A model generated the notes under the pieces. The model had not been told where the DNA came from, ran no database searches, and worked only from the letters and a program-made list of their open reading frames with translations. Below are positions 8,431 through 16,211 of a stretch of 44,122 nucleotides of DNA, piece after piece (the stretch's first letter is position 1; each line of letters opens with the position of its first letter). A program made the position numbers and the translations under genes. The stretch is from Bacillota bacterium (GTDB taxonomy: Bacteria; Bacillota; Clostridia; Acetivibrionales; DSM-1351). Where the stretch lies: NCBI GenBank assembly GCA_023444055.1, contig JAEZRV010000013.1:1-44122 (forward strand). The letters run 5' to 3'.

Positions 8431-10275
8431 ATGAATTCACAAGTATACATGTTAATAGCTGCCGCTGCTGTTATGTTTTCAGTTATCGGCGGTTTATCCC
8501 TGCTTGCACATTACTATACCTTGAACGGAATCAAATCCAAAACTGTAGGAGATGGACAGCATGGGGTTGCTAGATTCGCAACAAAAAAGGAAATTGAAAC
8601 AACTTATAAGCATATTGCTTTTAACGTTAAAGCGTGGAGAAAAGGGCTGAATCTTCCAGAAGATGAAAATGGGAATGCAGTACAGGGTCTGGTAGTGGGA
8701 TGCACAGGAAGTAAAGGAGCTGTTACAGGACTCATTGATACTGGGGATGTGCATTGCCTGATGATTGGTGCTGCAGGTGTTGGCAAGACTGCATTTTTTC
8801 TCTATCCTAACCTTGAATTTGCCTGTGCGAGTGGTATGTCTTTTATTACAACTGACACCAAGGGTGACCTCGCAAGGAACTATGGAATCATAGCAAAAGA
8901 AAATTACGGATATAATGTGGCAGTCATTGATTTAAGAAACCCAACAAGAAGTGATGGAAACAATCTTTTGCACTTGGTAAATAAGTATATGGATTTATAC
9001 CGCGCAAATAATAATAACTTTTCAGCAAGGGCAAAAGCAGAGAAATACGCAAAGATTATATCAAAAACCATTATCTCAACGGATGGAAACAATGCTGCGA
9101 TGGGACAGAATGCTTTTTTCTATGATGCAGCAGAAGGACTTCTTACCTCAGTTATTCTTTTGATTGCAGAATATCTTCCCCCCACAGAAGAGGATGGTCG
9201 ACTGGTTGATAAGAGGCATATAATTTCTGTTTTCAAAATGGTTCAAGATTTAATGGCACCAAGTAAAATAAAAGGGAAAAGCCAGTTTCAATTATTAATG
9301 GACAAACTTCCGTCAACTCATAAAGCAAAGTGGTTTGCGGGAGCAGCACTCAATTCAGCCGAACAGGCGATGGCTTCTGTTCTTTCAACGGTACTCTCAA
9401 GGCTCAATGCATTCCTTGATTCCGAGATGGAACAGATTCTTTGTTTTGATACTGCAATTGATGCAGAAACCTTTTGTAACGAAAAGTCGGCAATCTTTCT
9501 TATACTTCCGGAAGAAGATAACACTAAGTATTTTATGGTATCGCTATTCTTACAGCAGTTCTATCGTGAAATGCTGACTGTAGCTGACGAAAACGGAGGC
9601 AAGCTACCAAACCGTGTGATGATTTATGCAGATGAAATTGGAACTATACCTAAGATTGAATCTTTTGAAATGATGCTGTCTGCAGGCAGATCCAGAAGAA
9701 TATCAGTAGTGCCGATAATTCAGTCCTTTGCACAGCTTGATAAGAATTATGGAAAGGAAGGCAGTGAAATAATAACCGATAACTGCCAGCTGACAATCTT
9801 CGGAGGATTTGCTCCGAACTCTGAAACTGCACAGGTTCTATCCAAAGCACTTGGCAGCAGAACTGTTTTGAGCGGTAGTATCAGCAGAGGGAAAAATGAT
9901 CCGTCACAAAGCCTGCAGATGATAGAAAGACCGCTACTTACAGCAGATGAACTCAAGTCACTTCCAAAGGGTAATTTTGTAGTAATGAAAACTGGTGTAC
10001 ATCCAATGAAAACAAAGCTGAGACTATTCCTCGATTGGGGCATTACTTTTGAAAAGGCATATGAAACAGAAGAAAGATCCCACCGCAAGGTTTACTATGC
10101 CGACAAGGAAGAGCTGGAAGAAAACATTATTCGCCAGACAATGGCATTGGAAATTGAAGAAGATGAATCAGAGGATAATGCCGGAGAAAGTAAGCGAGGC
10201 GGTACAATCCATTCTCCTGCTATGGAACAGCCGGAAGAAACAGCCTCAAAGCGTAAAGCAATTATCAGAACGTAG
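8431..10275 (+). CDS. VirD4/TraG-family type IV coupling protein
   Basis: Membrane ATPase that links the relaxase-DNA complex to the conjugation channel. One N-terminal transmembrane segment (about residues 5-28, rich in Ala, Val, Leu) is followed by a RecA-like ATPase. Walker A is GAAGVGKT (113-120) and Walker B ends in ADE (400-402), followed by GTIPKIESFEMMLSAGRSRR, characteristic of VirD4/TraG. An upstream in-frame GTG (8401) is possible, but the ATG at 8431 has GAAAGGTGGG at the right distance and gives a normal membrane N-terminus. Its C-terminus is acidic, as is usual for relaxosome docking. The small HTH gene follows after 13 bp. Confidence 0.9.
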   Translation: MNSQVYMLIAAAAVMFSVIGGLSLLAHYYTLNGIKSKTVGDGQHGVARFATKKEIETTYKHIAFNVKAWRKGLNLPEDENGNAVQGLVVGCTGSKGAVTGLIDTGDVHCLMIGAAGVGKTAFFLYPNLEFACASGMSFITTDTKGDLARNYGIIAKENYGYNVAVIDLRNPTRSDGNNLLHLVNKYMDLYRANNNNFSARAKAEKYAKIISKTIISTDGNNAAMGQNAFFYDAAEGLLTSVILLIAEYLPPTEEDGRLVDKRHIISVFKMVQDLMAPSKIKGKSQFQLLMDKLPSTHKAKWFAGAALNSAEQAMASVLSTVLSRLNAFLDSEMEQILCFDTAIDAETFCNEKSAIFLILPEEDNTKYFMVSLFLQQFYREMLTVADENGGKLPNRVMIYADEIGTIPKIESFEMMLSAGRSRRISVVPIIQSFAQLDKNYGKEGSEIITDNCQLTIFGGFAPNSETAQVLSKALGSRTVLSGSISRGKNDPSQSLQMIERPLLTADELKSLPKGNFVVMKTGVHPMKTKLRLFLDWGITFEKAYETEERSHRKVYYADKEELEENIIRQTMALEIEEDESEDNAGESKRGGTIHSPAMEQPEETASKRKAIIRT

Positions 10276-10288
10276 GGGGTGCGTAGTT

Positions 10289-10546
10289 TTGAGCTTTTTT
10301 GGCAATTTATATCGGGAGGAGCTTCCCTCCCGTGCAAAAACCGTATACATGTACCTAAAAGACAGAAGCAATGCAGAAGGCGAATGTTGGCCAGCCATAA
10401 AAACCATTGCCAAAGACACATCAATGTCAGTAAGCACTGTAAAAAGAGCTGTTGCTGATTTAACGCAGCAAGGCTTGCTTAGTAAGGAAAAACGCTATAG
10501 AGAGAATGGCGGTAACTCATCAAATCGGTATTTCTTGAGAAAATAA
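10289..10546 (+). CDS. Small helix-turn-helix protein of the ICE backbone
   Basis: An 85-residue protein whose only clear element is a winged-helix/HTH DNA-binding segment (KTVYMYLKDRSN...CWPAIKTIAKDTSMSVSTVKRAVADL), like the replication-initiator-type HTH_36 domain. I chose TTG at 10289 because AGGGGGTG lies 7 bp upstream and the coupling-protein gene ends at 10275. The longer open frame back to 10049 only overlaps that gene out of frame. It probably regulates or supports conjugation. It is the last recognisable conjugation gene before the defence cargo. Confidence 0.65.
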   Translation: MSFFGNLYREELPSRAKTVYMYLKDRSNAEGECWPAIKTIAKDTSMSVSTVKRAVADLTQQGLLSKEKRYRENGGNSSNRYFLRK

Positions 10547-10783
10547 ATTGAGTATTTTAGTTTGTAAAAAAAGCATTGTAGACCGCCAAGGGGGAACTTT
10601 GCCTTTTTCGTGGACTGAGGTGGAGTTCATGGTGGACGGACAAGAAGGGTACACTTGAAGAACTTATCTAAAGCAGAGAAACAAGAATAACAGCAGTAAA
10701 TACAGACATTATCTTTTGGCCTGATGAAATGAGAACTCAAGTGCACACGCTCATATACTTCAAAATGTTCTAAGAATAGGGTA
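10547..10783. other. Non-coding junction with decayed reading-frame fragments
   Basis: 237 bp between the ICE backbone and the dnd cargo. The forward strand has short open stretches interrupted by stops, such as a frame ending TEVEFMVDGQEGYT before a TGA around 10656 and a later stretch PDEMRTQVHTLIYF around 10720-10760. I do not recognise their family. They look like remnants of ICE genes broken when the cargo inserted. No terminator with a T-tract was found for either flanking gene. Confidence 0.4.
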
Positions 10784-11782
10784 CTAGTATTTTATTTTGC
10801 ACGATTCCAAGATATCACTAAAATTGTAAACAAGATATTGATAGCTCTTTGGATGTGTTTCAGCTAGCCGTTCAAATCTATTTTTCCCATTGGATAAGTC
10901 GTATTCTATCCCGAAGCCACAGAACATACAACCATTCCTAGTATATCCCATTGAATACAATTCGGATATTTGTAAATTGTGCAATTCAATGTAATCGTAG
11001 ATATCTTTTTCCGTCCAAAAAGATAGTGGACGGCACTGATTGTCTTTTTTTACATCAAACACATTGCAACCAAAGTTGACCCAATCCAGTTCTCTTTGTC
11101 GGCTTTCTTCAGCTAACGTGCCTATAAGGGCACATTCCATGCCTAATTTTTTTGCAGCTTGTTTGATTGGCGTTTTTTTGAGCTTTTCACAGCACTTATC
11201 AGATATGTTCAAATCTTTATAATCCAAAAAGCGTTTAAATCTTCGTGTAATGTAGTCTATTGAATTTTGGCGAGTTCGCTCCGTTTTTGCTCTACGATAT
11301 GTACGAATGGCATTAGAAGCAACTTTTGAAAACATTGGAAAGCCCTCATCTTCTACTACTCTCTTAAAGTTCCAAGACCTACCATATTTATCAAAAGGTC
11401 TGACGATTAGAATATTCATATCGTTTTCTTTCTGCTCCCACTGTATGTGTTGCAATGTTTCGGGATATTCACAAGTGGTATTAGAAAAAATATGTAAAAT
11501 ATCAGGCTTTAAACTCCTTGCTAGATGTGATAACACAGTGGAATCTTTGCCACCTGAATATGAAACATATACGCCTGCCCCATATCTACTAAAAGCTTCT
11601 TGTAAGAGCATTTCAGATTTTTTAATTTTTAATTCCAATGGCATGGATTTTAGTAATTCCAATTTGTATTTTCTGCCCCTGATGAATTCTCTGCGTTTTT
11701 CAAAACAGGATAAGCAATACAATTTGCCTTTTCCACGCATTTCGCTTTCAGGGAATTCTTTTTTACAATCTTTGCATGGCAT
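10784..11782 (-). CDS. PP-loop phosphoadenosine-phosphosulfate-reductase-family protein with N-terminal zinc ribbon
   Basis: ATP-pyrophosphatase superfamily protein, the same superfamily as DndC, and likely to activate or transfer sulfur. An N-terminal C3-x2-C6 and C23-x2-C26 set forms a probable zinc ribbon. The PP-loop SYSGGKDST is at 74-82. The C-terminal GCMFCGFG (C285, C288) with C239, C250 and C197/C198 could hold an Fe-S cluster. AAGGAG precedes the ATG, and a good promoter lies upstream. It is divergent from the dnd operon and shares its 156-bp control region, so a role in the same sulfur chemistry is plausible. A general mobile-element PAPS-reductase-like protein without a dnd role is the alternative. 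It is not the dndC of this cluster: that gene lies on the other strand with the canonical neighbours. Confidence 0.75.
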   Translation of the reverse strand: MPCKDCKKEFPESEMRGKGKLYCLSCFEKRREFIRGRKYKLELLKSMPLELKIKKSEMLLQEAFSRYGAGVYVSYSGGKDSTVLSHLARSLKPDILHIFSNTTCEYPETLQHIQWEQKENDMNILIVRPFDKYGRSWNFKRVVEDEGFPMFSKVASNAIRTYRRAKTERTRQNSIDYITRRFKRFLDYKDLNISDKCCEKLKKTPIKQAAKKLGMECALIGTLAEESRQRELDWVNFGCNVFDVKKDNQCRPLSFWTEKDIYDYIELHNLQISELYSMGYTRNGCMFCGFGIEYDLSNGKNRFERLAETHPKSYQYLVYNFSDILESCKIKY

Positions 11783-11792
11783 ACAATCACTC

Positions 11793-11818
11793 CTTGTATA
11801 TTGCTATTATAACACAAG
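11793..11818. promoter_or_regulatory. Operator-like site A, CTTGT-N16-ACAAG
   Basis: Half-sites CTTGT (11793-11797) and ACAAG (11814-11818), 26 bp end to end. The site covers the -10 hexamer and touches the ribosome binding site of the leftward PP-loop gene. The same 26-bp geometry recurs at 11875-11900 over the rightward promoter. Confidence 0.65.
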
Positions 11819-11835
11819 TAACAGTTGTATGACAA
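11806..11835 (-). promoter_or_regulatory. Sigma-70-type promoter for the leftward PP-loop gene
   Basis: On the minus strand, TTGTCA (11830-11835), 18-bp spacer, TATAAT (11806-11811): five of six and six of six consensus bases. The start codon is about 24 bp downstream of the -10. Confidence 0.8.
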
Positions 11836-11840
11836 GCTCT

Positions 11841-11863
11841 AAAAACAAATAATGTTTGTTTTT
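11841..11863. repeat. 9-bp perfect inverted repeat in the divergent control region
   Basis: AAAAACAAA (11841-11849), 5-nt centre TAATG, TTTGTTTTT (11855-11863). It lies between the two divergent promoters, upstream of both -35 regions. It may be a third regulator site or simply an A/T-rich bend. Confidence 0.6.
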
Positions 11864-11870
11864 AGACATG

Positions 11871-11904
11871 TTTTCTTGTAATAGCCTTTATTGTTACAAG
11901 AAAA
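11871..11904. promoter_or_regulatory. Operator-like site B, 11-bp perfect inverted repeat containing CTTGT-N16-ACAAG
   Basis: TTTTCTTGTAA (11871-11881) and its exact reverse complement TTACAAGAAAA (11894-11904) are separated by 12 bp. The site covers the -35 position and stops 5 bp before the TATAAT of the rightward promoter, so a bound protein should block RNA polymerase. The first gene of that operon encodes an XRE regulator, the obvious ligand. Confidence 0.75.
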
Positions 11905-11915
11905 TATTGTATAAT
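11887..11915 (+). promoter_or_regulatory. Promoter of the XRE-dnd operon
   Basis: A perfect -10 TATAAT at 11910-11915 lies 24 bp before the XRE start codon. At 17 bp spacing the -35 would be the weak TTTATT (11887-11892), inside the palindrome. The poor -35 suggests a moderate or activator-tuned promoter. Confidence 0.65.
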
Positions 11916-11938
11916 ACATTGTGCGGAGGTGTTTCCAA

Positions 11939-12271
11939 ATGAATTTTCAAGGGCAGTTGCAGAAGCTACGGACACAACGAAATATGACACAAAAAGAATT
12001 AGCCACGCAATTAAATATTAAACAACAGGCAGTAAGCCAATATGAAACAGGAACATCATTACCTAAGATTGATGTTATATTAAAGATGTCGCAGATCTTC
12101 AATGTTTCTATTGCATACCTTATTGGAATTACAGAGGACACTAATAATGTGGATCTACCTGATGATGTAATAAAGCTTTTAGAGATTTACGATTCACTCC
12201 CAATAGATAGAAAAAATATTTCCATAGAACTTTTGAAGGTGCTAAAAAACACCTCAGAGAAAGAGGTGTAA
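11939..12271 (+). CDS. XRE/Cro-CI-family transcriptional regulator of the dnd cluster
   Basis: A 110-residue DNA-binding regulator. Residues 5-60 form a typical HTH_3 fold (LQKLRTQRNMTQKELATQLN...QQAVSQYETGTSLPKIDVILKM); the short C-terminal part is charged and helical, probably for dimerisation. I chose ATG at 11939 because CGGAGGTG precedes it; an in-frame GTG at 11921 is too close to the -10. dndC begins one base after its stop, so it is the first gene of the large operon and likely autoregulates it through the CTTGT-N16-ACAAG sites. Canonical dnd operons are controlled by DndB; no dndB was recognised here, so this protein may fill that role. Confidence 0.85.
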   Translation: MNFQGQLQKLRTQRNMTQKELATQLNIKQQAVSQYETGTSLPKIDVILKMSQIFNVSIAYLIGITEDTNNVDLPDDVIKLLEIYDSLPIDRKNISIELLKVLKNTSEKEV

Positions 12272-12272
12272 A

Positions 12273-13658
12273 ATGGCAAACAGTTTTTTTAATGAAAATA
12301 CATTGGATGATTTAATTGATGAAATAGAATACGTTTATTTGTCAGACGAGCGTCCTTGGATAATAGGATACAGTGGAGGTAAAGACTCAACTGTCGTTGT
12401 TCATTTAGTTTATGAGATGCTAAAACGTCTTGAACCCAAAAAACGAAAAAAACATGTTTATGTTGTTTCATCTGACACCATGGTGGAAAATCCTTTAATT
12501 AAAAAGTATTTGTCTGAAATGATTATTTCCATTTCTAATGCTGCAAATCGAGATGGGCTACCAATTACAAGTACATTAGTTTGTCCGGAGCCTTCAAATA
12601 CTTTTTGGTCGAATGTCATAGGTCGAGGTTTTCCTACACCACGTCTTAATGGAACGTTTAGATGGTGTACTGACAGGTTGAAAATTGCTCCAAGTGGTGC
12701 TTTCATAAACGATATTATTAAATCACAAAATACAGAAGTTGTGGTTTTACTTGGGGTGCGCAAAGATGAAAGTATTGCTCGTAAAAGACGTATTGAAGGC
12801 AGGGAAATTTTGGGGCGTTTATTAAATCGCCATGAAACAATCAAAGGTGCTTTTGTTTATCCTGCAATTGTCGAATTGACTACTGAAGATGTTTGGGATA
12901 TTTTATCGTTAAATAATAATAAAACATCTTGGGGCTCTGACAATAGAAAACTCATTGAACTTTATACCGATGCAGATAGTGGTGAATGCCCCTTTGCTGG
13001 AATATCAAGCCAAAGAGAACAAACGCAGTCTTGCGGTCAATCAAGATTTGGTTGTTGGATATGTACTGTTGTAAAAGAAGATAAGTCATTAAATGGATTT
13101 ATCCGTTCTGGTCACAGAGAGCTTATACCACTTGCAGAGTTTAGAAAATGGTTAATTTCTATTCGTGATGTTTCTGATTATAGAGAGAAAAAACGCAGGG
13201 ATGGAACAGTCTATTTCACCAATGCTGGTGACATGGGATATGGTCCATTTACTTGGAACGCAAGGAAAGAAATCCTGGAAAGATTGTTGAGAACTCAGGA
13301 AACAATTGGTTATGAATTGATTACTGAAGAAGAATTGAAGGCGATTGATAAAATTTGGGATGATGAGCTTGATTTAACACGTCAAGAGTTAGTGAATTTG
13401 TATTATAGAGTTACAGGTCAAAGACTGCCTTGGCATGATTTAAAAAAACCATTATTTAATAATGAAACTATCACTTTATTAGAAAACTATGCAACAGAAG
13501 CCGAAATTCCTTATGACTTAATGAGAAACCTGATTTTTGCTACAACAAAAAACAAGTATTTCTCAAATCCAAAAGTATTAAAAACAGCACTTGAAAAATC
13601 TTTGACACAGCAATGGTTGCACGTTGATGTGATAAGGGAGCTTGAGAATGAGAATTAA
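12273..13658 (+). CDS. dndC: DndC, DNA phosphorothioation PP-loop ATPase/sulfurtransferase
   Basis: Activates the DNA backbone phosphate with ATP for sulfur insertion together with DndD and DndE. The PP-loop is GYSGGKDST (residues 32-40). Cysteines C239, C254, C261 and C264 (GECPF then SCGQSRFGCWIC) are well placed to bind the 4Fe-4S cluster known for DndC. The RRDGTVYFTNAGDMGYGPFTW region and C-terminal helical part match the family. AGAGGTG overlaps the XRE stop. At 461 residues it is near normal size. dndD starts inside its last codons, indicating translational coupling. Confidence 0.92.
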   Translation: MANSFFNENTLDDLIDEIEYVYLSDERPWIIGYSGGKDSTVVVHLVYEMLKRLEPKKRKKHVYVVSSDTMVENPLIKKYLSEMIISISNAANRDGLPITSTLVCPEPSNTFWSNVIGRGFPTPRLNGTFRWCTDRLKIAPSGAFINDIIKSQNTEVVVLLGVRKDESIARKRRIEGREILGRLLNRHETIKGAFVYPAIVELTTEDVWDILSLNNNKTSWGSDNRKLIELYTDADSGECPFAGISSQREQTQSCGQSRFGCWICTVVKEDKSLNGFIRSGHRELIPLAEFRKWLISIRDVSDYREKKRRDGTVYFTNAGDMGYGPFTWNARKEILERLLRTQETIGYELITEEELKAIDKIWDDELDLTRQELVNLYYRVTGQRLPWHDLKKPLFNNETITLLENYATEAEIPYDLMRNLIFATTKNKYFSNPKVLKTALEKSLTQQWLHVDVIRELENEN

Positions 13659-15825
13659 CAGCATAAGAATTTATAATATAAGCTCCTATACCGGAGAATG
13701 TCATTTTGACTTTAATTTGTCTGATGGTAAAAGCGTGATTTTAATAGGAGGTCAAAACGGAACAGGAAAGACCTCGCTATTTACCGCATTAAAATTGGCT
13801 TTATATGGCCACTTGAATTTTAATTATCAGTCGGCTAATAGTCAATACCTTGCAAAGGTTAAGGAGCTAATTAGCCATGATGCTTTTGCATCATCGGAAG
13901 TAAAAGCCTTTATTGAAGTTGAAATTGAGATACCAAATGAAAGAGAATTTATTAAATACACAATAAAAAGAGCGTGGAATTTTAATTCACAACGCTTGCA
14001 TGAGACTTTATCTATATTCAAGGACAATGAGCAGCTTTCTGAAAGTCAAATACTGTTCTTTCAAAATTATCTCTACACAATTTTGCCGCCAAATCTATTT
14101 GATTATTTCTTTTTTGACGGTGAGCAAATAGCAGACTTTTTTGGTACAAGCAATTATAGTGCATATATCAAGAATGCTTTGTTAACCTTATGTAATTTTG
14201 ATACCTTTGAAATTATTAGGAAATTTTGCAACACTTATGTAAGTAGCAGCGATGTTCAAGATGATGCAAATAACACAGCTTCGGCTTATGAGGCGGTAGT
14301 AGATAAAATTGATTTCCTAAAAAATGAACAATTGGCACTAGAACAGCGGATTATATCGCTTGAAAGTGACATTTCAACTATTGCCTTAAGAAAAGTGGAA
14401 CTTGAAAATCAATTTAAAAACTCTGGTGGATTAACTGAAAGTGAAAAGGATGAGCTTCTGAAAGTTTCAAGAGAATTGGAAAGAGAGAAAAGTGAATATG
14501 GTGTTGCAATTAAAACTTATGTTGAAGGCAAAATGCCATTTATTATTGCATCATCAATTTCTAAAGATTTAAAGGAACAGCTTGAAAAAGAAGAAGAAGT
14601 GAAAAAGTATCTTGCATTACAGGAAAAATTAAACTCTCCTCAAATTTCAGAGGCTATTAAATCAGCCATGGGTAAATTTAATTTGACGATAGAGAGTGAT
14701 GTCATAGCCGAACTGGCACTATCCATAGGTGGAGCTGTGAAACCTGATGTGGATATTGAGAAATTTGTGTTTTTACATGATTTATCAAAAGAACAGCAGG
14801 AAAAAGTCAACACAGTTTTAAAGTTAATTGAAAGCTTTAAGGCAAATACTATCCTAAAAAAGATAACGGAAAGAGACAAAGCAACTCAAAGAACAATTGC
14901 TATCAACAAAAAGCTTAGAGAAGCAATGTCTGATTTAGATGCTACTGAGTTTTCACAAAGATTAAGTGAGCTTACTAACACTCAATTTGAATTACAAAAG
15001 CAATTAGAAAGTGCTACTGTAGAAAAAGATGCAGCAAAGATAGAAATAGACACTCTTGAGAAAGAACACAAAGTTCTTTATGAAAAATTAAAGGAACAAG
15101 CAAAAAATCGCAATGTATATGAGCTGACAAAAAAAATTGGAACTACCCTTGACGATATGATTAAAGATCTAACTGTAAATAAATTTAAGCAAATTGAAGC
15201 AGAGATGCTTACAATGATTAAAAAGATAATGCGAAAAGACAGTTTCATTGACCTTGTTGAGTTGGATGATGGATTTAACATTTCAATTTATAAAGAGCAG
15301 ACCTATCAATTTAGTGAGCTTGAAAACTTAATCAGAAATGTTGGTCAGGATGAACTTGTCAAACGTATTGGGATAAATGGTGTGAATCGTATTCTCAATT
15401 TCTTAGGCATAGATTCAATATCAAAATTGAAAACTAATTTAAAAAAATCAGAAGGTCAAATTGGGATCTTTTATGACGAAACGATTGATCTTTACAAAAA
15501 AATAGAGTTAGGGCAACTTTCAAAGGGTGAAAAACAGATATTCATATTATCACTGTATTATGCCATTATTAAGGTTTCAGGTAAGGATATACCGTTTATT
15601 ATTGATACTCCTTACGCTCGAATAGATACAGAGCACCGTGAACAAATATCAAAAGAATTTTTCCCGAATATAAGCAATCAAGTGATTATTTTATCAACAG
15701 ATGAGGAAATCACAAAGCATTATTATGACGTGCTTAAACCGTTTATATCAAAAGAATACTTGTTGCAGTACAACGAAGCTGAAAGCAGGACTATTGTATC
15801 CGATGGTTACTTTTTTAAGGGGTGA
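13648..15825 (+). CDS. dndD: DndD, SMC/Rad50-like ATPase of DNA phosphorothioation
   Basis: ATPase that is thought to provide DNA nicking or remodelling energy in the DndCDE complex. Walker A GGQNGTGKT (34-42), then the FFFDGEQIADFF region typical of DndD, long coiled-coil arms (about 200-520), ABC signature LSKGEK (624-629) and Walker B FIIDTPYARID with D653. No CxxC zinc hook is visible at the arm tip. The ATG at 13648 follows AAGGGAG; a TTG two codons earlier is also open but worse placed. It overlaps the end of dndC by 11 bp. Confidence 0.92.
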   Translation: MRINSIRIYNISSYTGECHFDFNLSDGKSVILIGGQNGTGKTSLFTALKLALYGHLNFNYQSANSQYLAKVKELISHDAFASSEVKAFIEVEIEIPNEREFIKYTIKRAWNFNSQRLHETLSIFKDNEQLSESQILFFQNYLYTILPPNLFDYFFFDGEQIADFFGTSNYSAYIKNALLTLCNFDTFEIIRKFCNTYVSSSDVQDDANNTASAYEAVVDKIDFLKNEQLALEQRIISLESDISTIALRKVELENQFKNSGGLTESEKDELLKVSRELEREKSEYGVAIKTYVEGKMPFIIASSISKDLKEQLEKEEEVKKYLALQEKLNSPQISEAIKSAMGKFNLTIESDVIAELALSIGGAVKPDVDIEKFVFLHDLSKEQQEKVNTVLKLIESFKANTILKKITERDKATQRTIAINKKLREAMSDLDATEFSQRLSELTNTQFELQKQLESATVEKDAAKIEIDTLEKEHKVLYEKLKEQAKNRNVYELTKKIGTTLDDMIKDLTVNKFKQIEAEMLTMIKKIMRKDSFIDLVELDDGFNISIYKEQTYQFSELENLIRNVGQDELVKRIGINGVNRILNFLGIDSISKLKTNLKKSEGQIGIFYDETIDLYKKIELGQLSKGEKQIFILSLYYAIIKVSGKDIPFIIDTPYARIDTEHREQISKEFFPNISNQVIILSTDEEITKHYYDVLKPFISKEYLLQYNEAESRTIVSDGYFFKG

Positions 15826-15830
15826 TAGCT

Positions 15831-16211
15831 ATGATTTTTAGACTTAAAACATCAAAAAAAACAGAGGAAATATTTAAAGAACTCGAAAGCAAAACGCATC
15901 TAAAACCTTACACTCTTGTAAAACATGCTATTGCTTGGTCAGTTAAAGAAAACACATCTATTATGGGCTATAAATCGAACTCTGAGGGACTTGAACTTAA
16001 CAGGCAAACCATTACCGGCGATTATGATATTTACTTTAAGGTGCTTATTGAACAGGTGGAAAAAAGATGCCTGAAAGACGAGGAATATTTCCCAACCTTT
16101 GTGAAGGCTCATATAGATAGAGGTGCTATTATTCTTATGAATATGTATAATCACGCTGGATCACTTGACAACTATATTAAACAAAGTTTGGGGGTTGGAG
16201 ATACGGTATGA
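15831..16211 (+). CDS. dndE: DndE, DNA phosphorothioation DNA-binding protein
   Basis: Small ribbon-helix-helix-like protein that binds nicked DNA in the phosphorothioation complex. Evidence: 126 residues, the opening FRLKTSKKTEEIFKELESKT, the motif ITGDYDIYFKVLI and a C-terminal HAGSLDNYI, with perfect position after dndD. The GTG at 15822 overlaps the dndD stop, but the ATG at 15831 is preceded by AAGGGG and is preferred. dndA overlaps its stop by 4 bp. Confidence 0.88.
   Translation: MIFRLKTSKKTEEIFKELESKTHLKPYTLVKHAIAWSVKENTSIMGYKSNSEGLELNRQTITGDYDIYFKVLIEQVEKRCLKDEEYFPTFVKAHIDRGAIILMNMYNHAGSLDNYIKQSLGVGDTV

Noticed and set aside
10049..10288. Longer version of the HTH protein
   Set aside because: This part overlaps the coupling-protein gene in another frame; the TTG at 10289 has a good ribosome binding site right after the previous stop.
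11307..11852. 181-aa plus-strand ORF over the PP-loop gene and its promoter
   Set aside because: Antisense to a gene with clear motifs, no good ribosome binding site, low-complexity translation.
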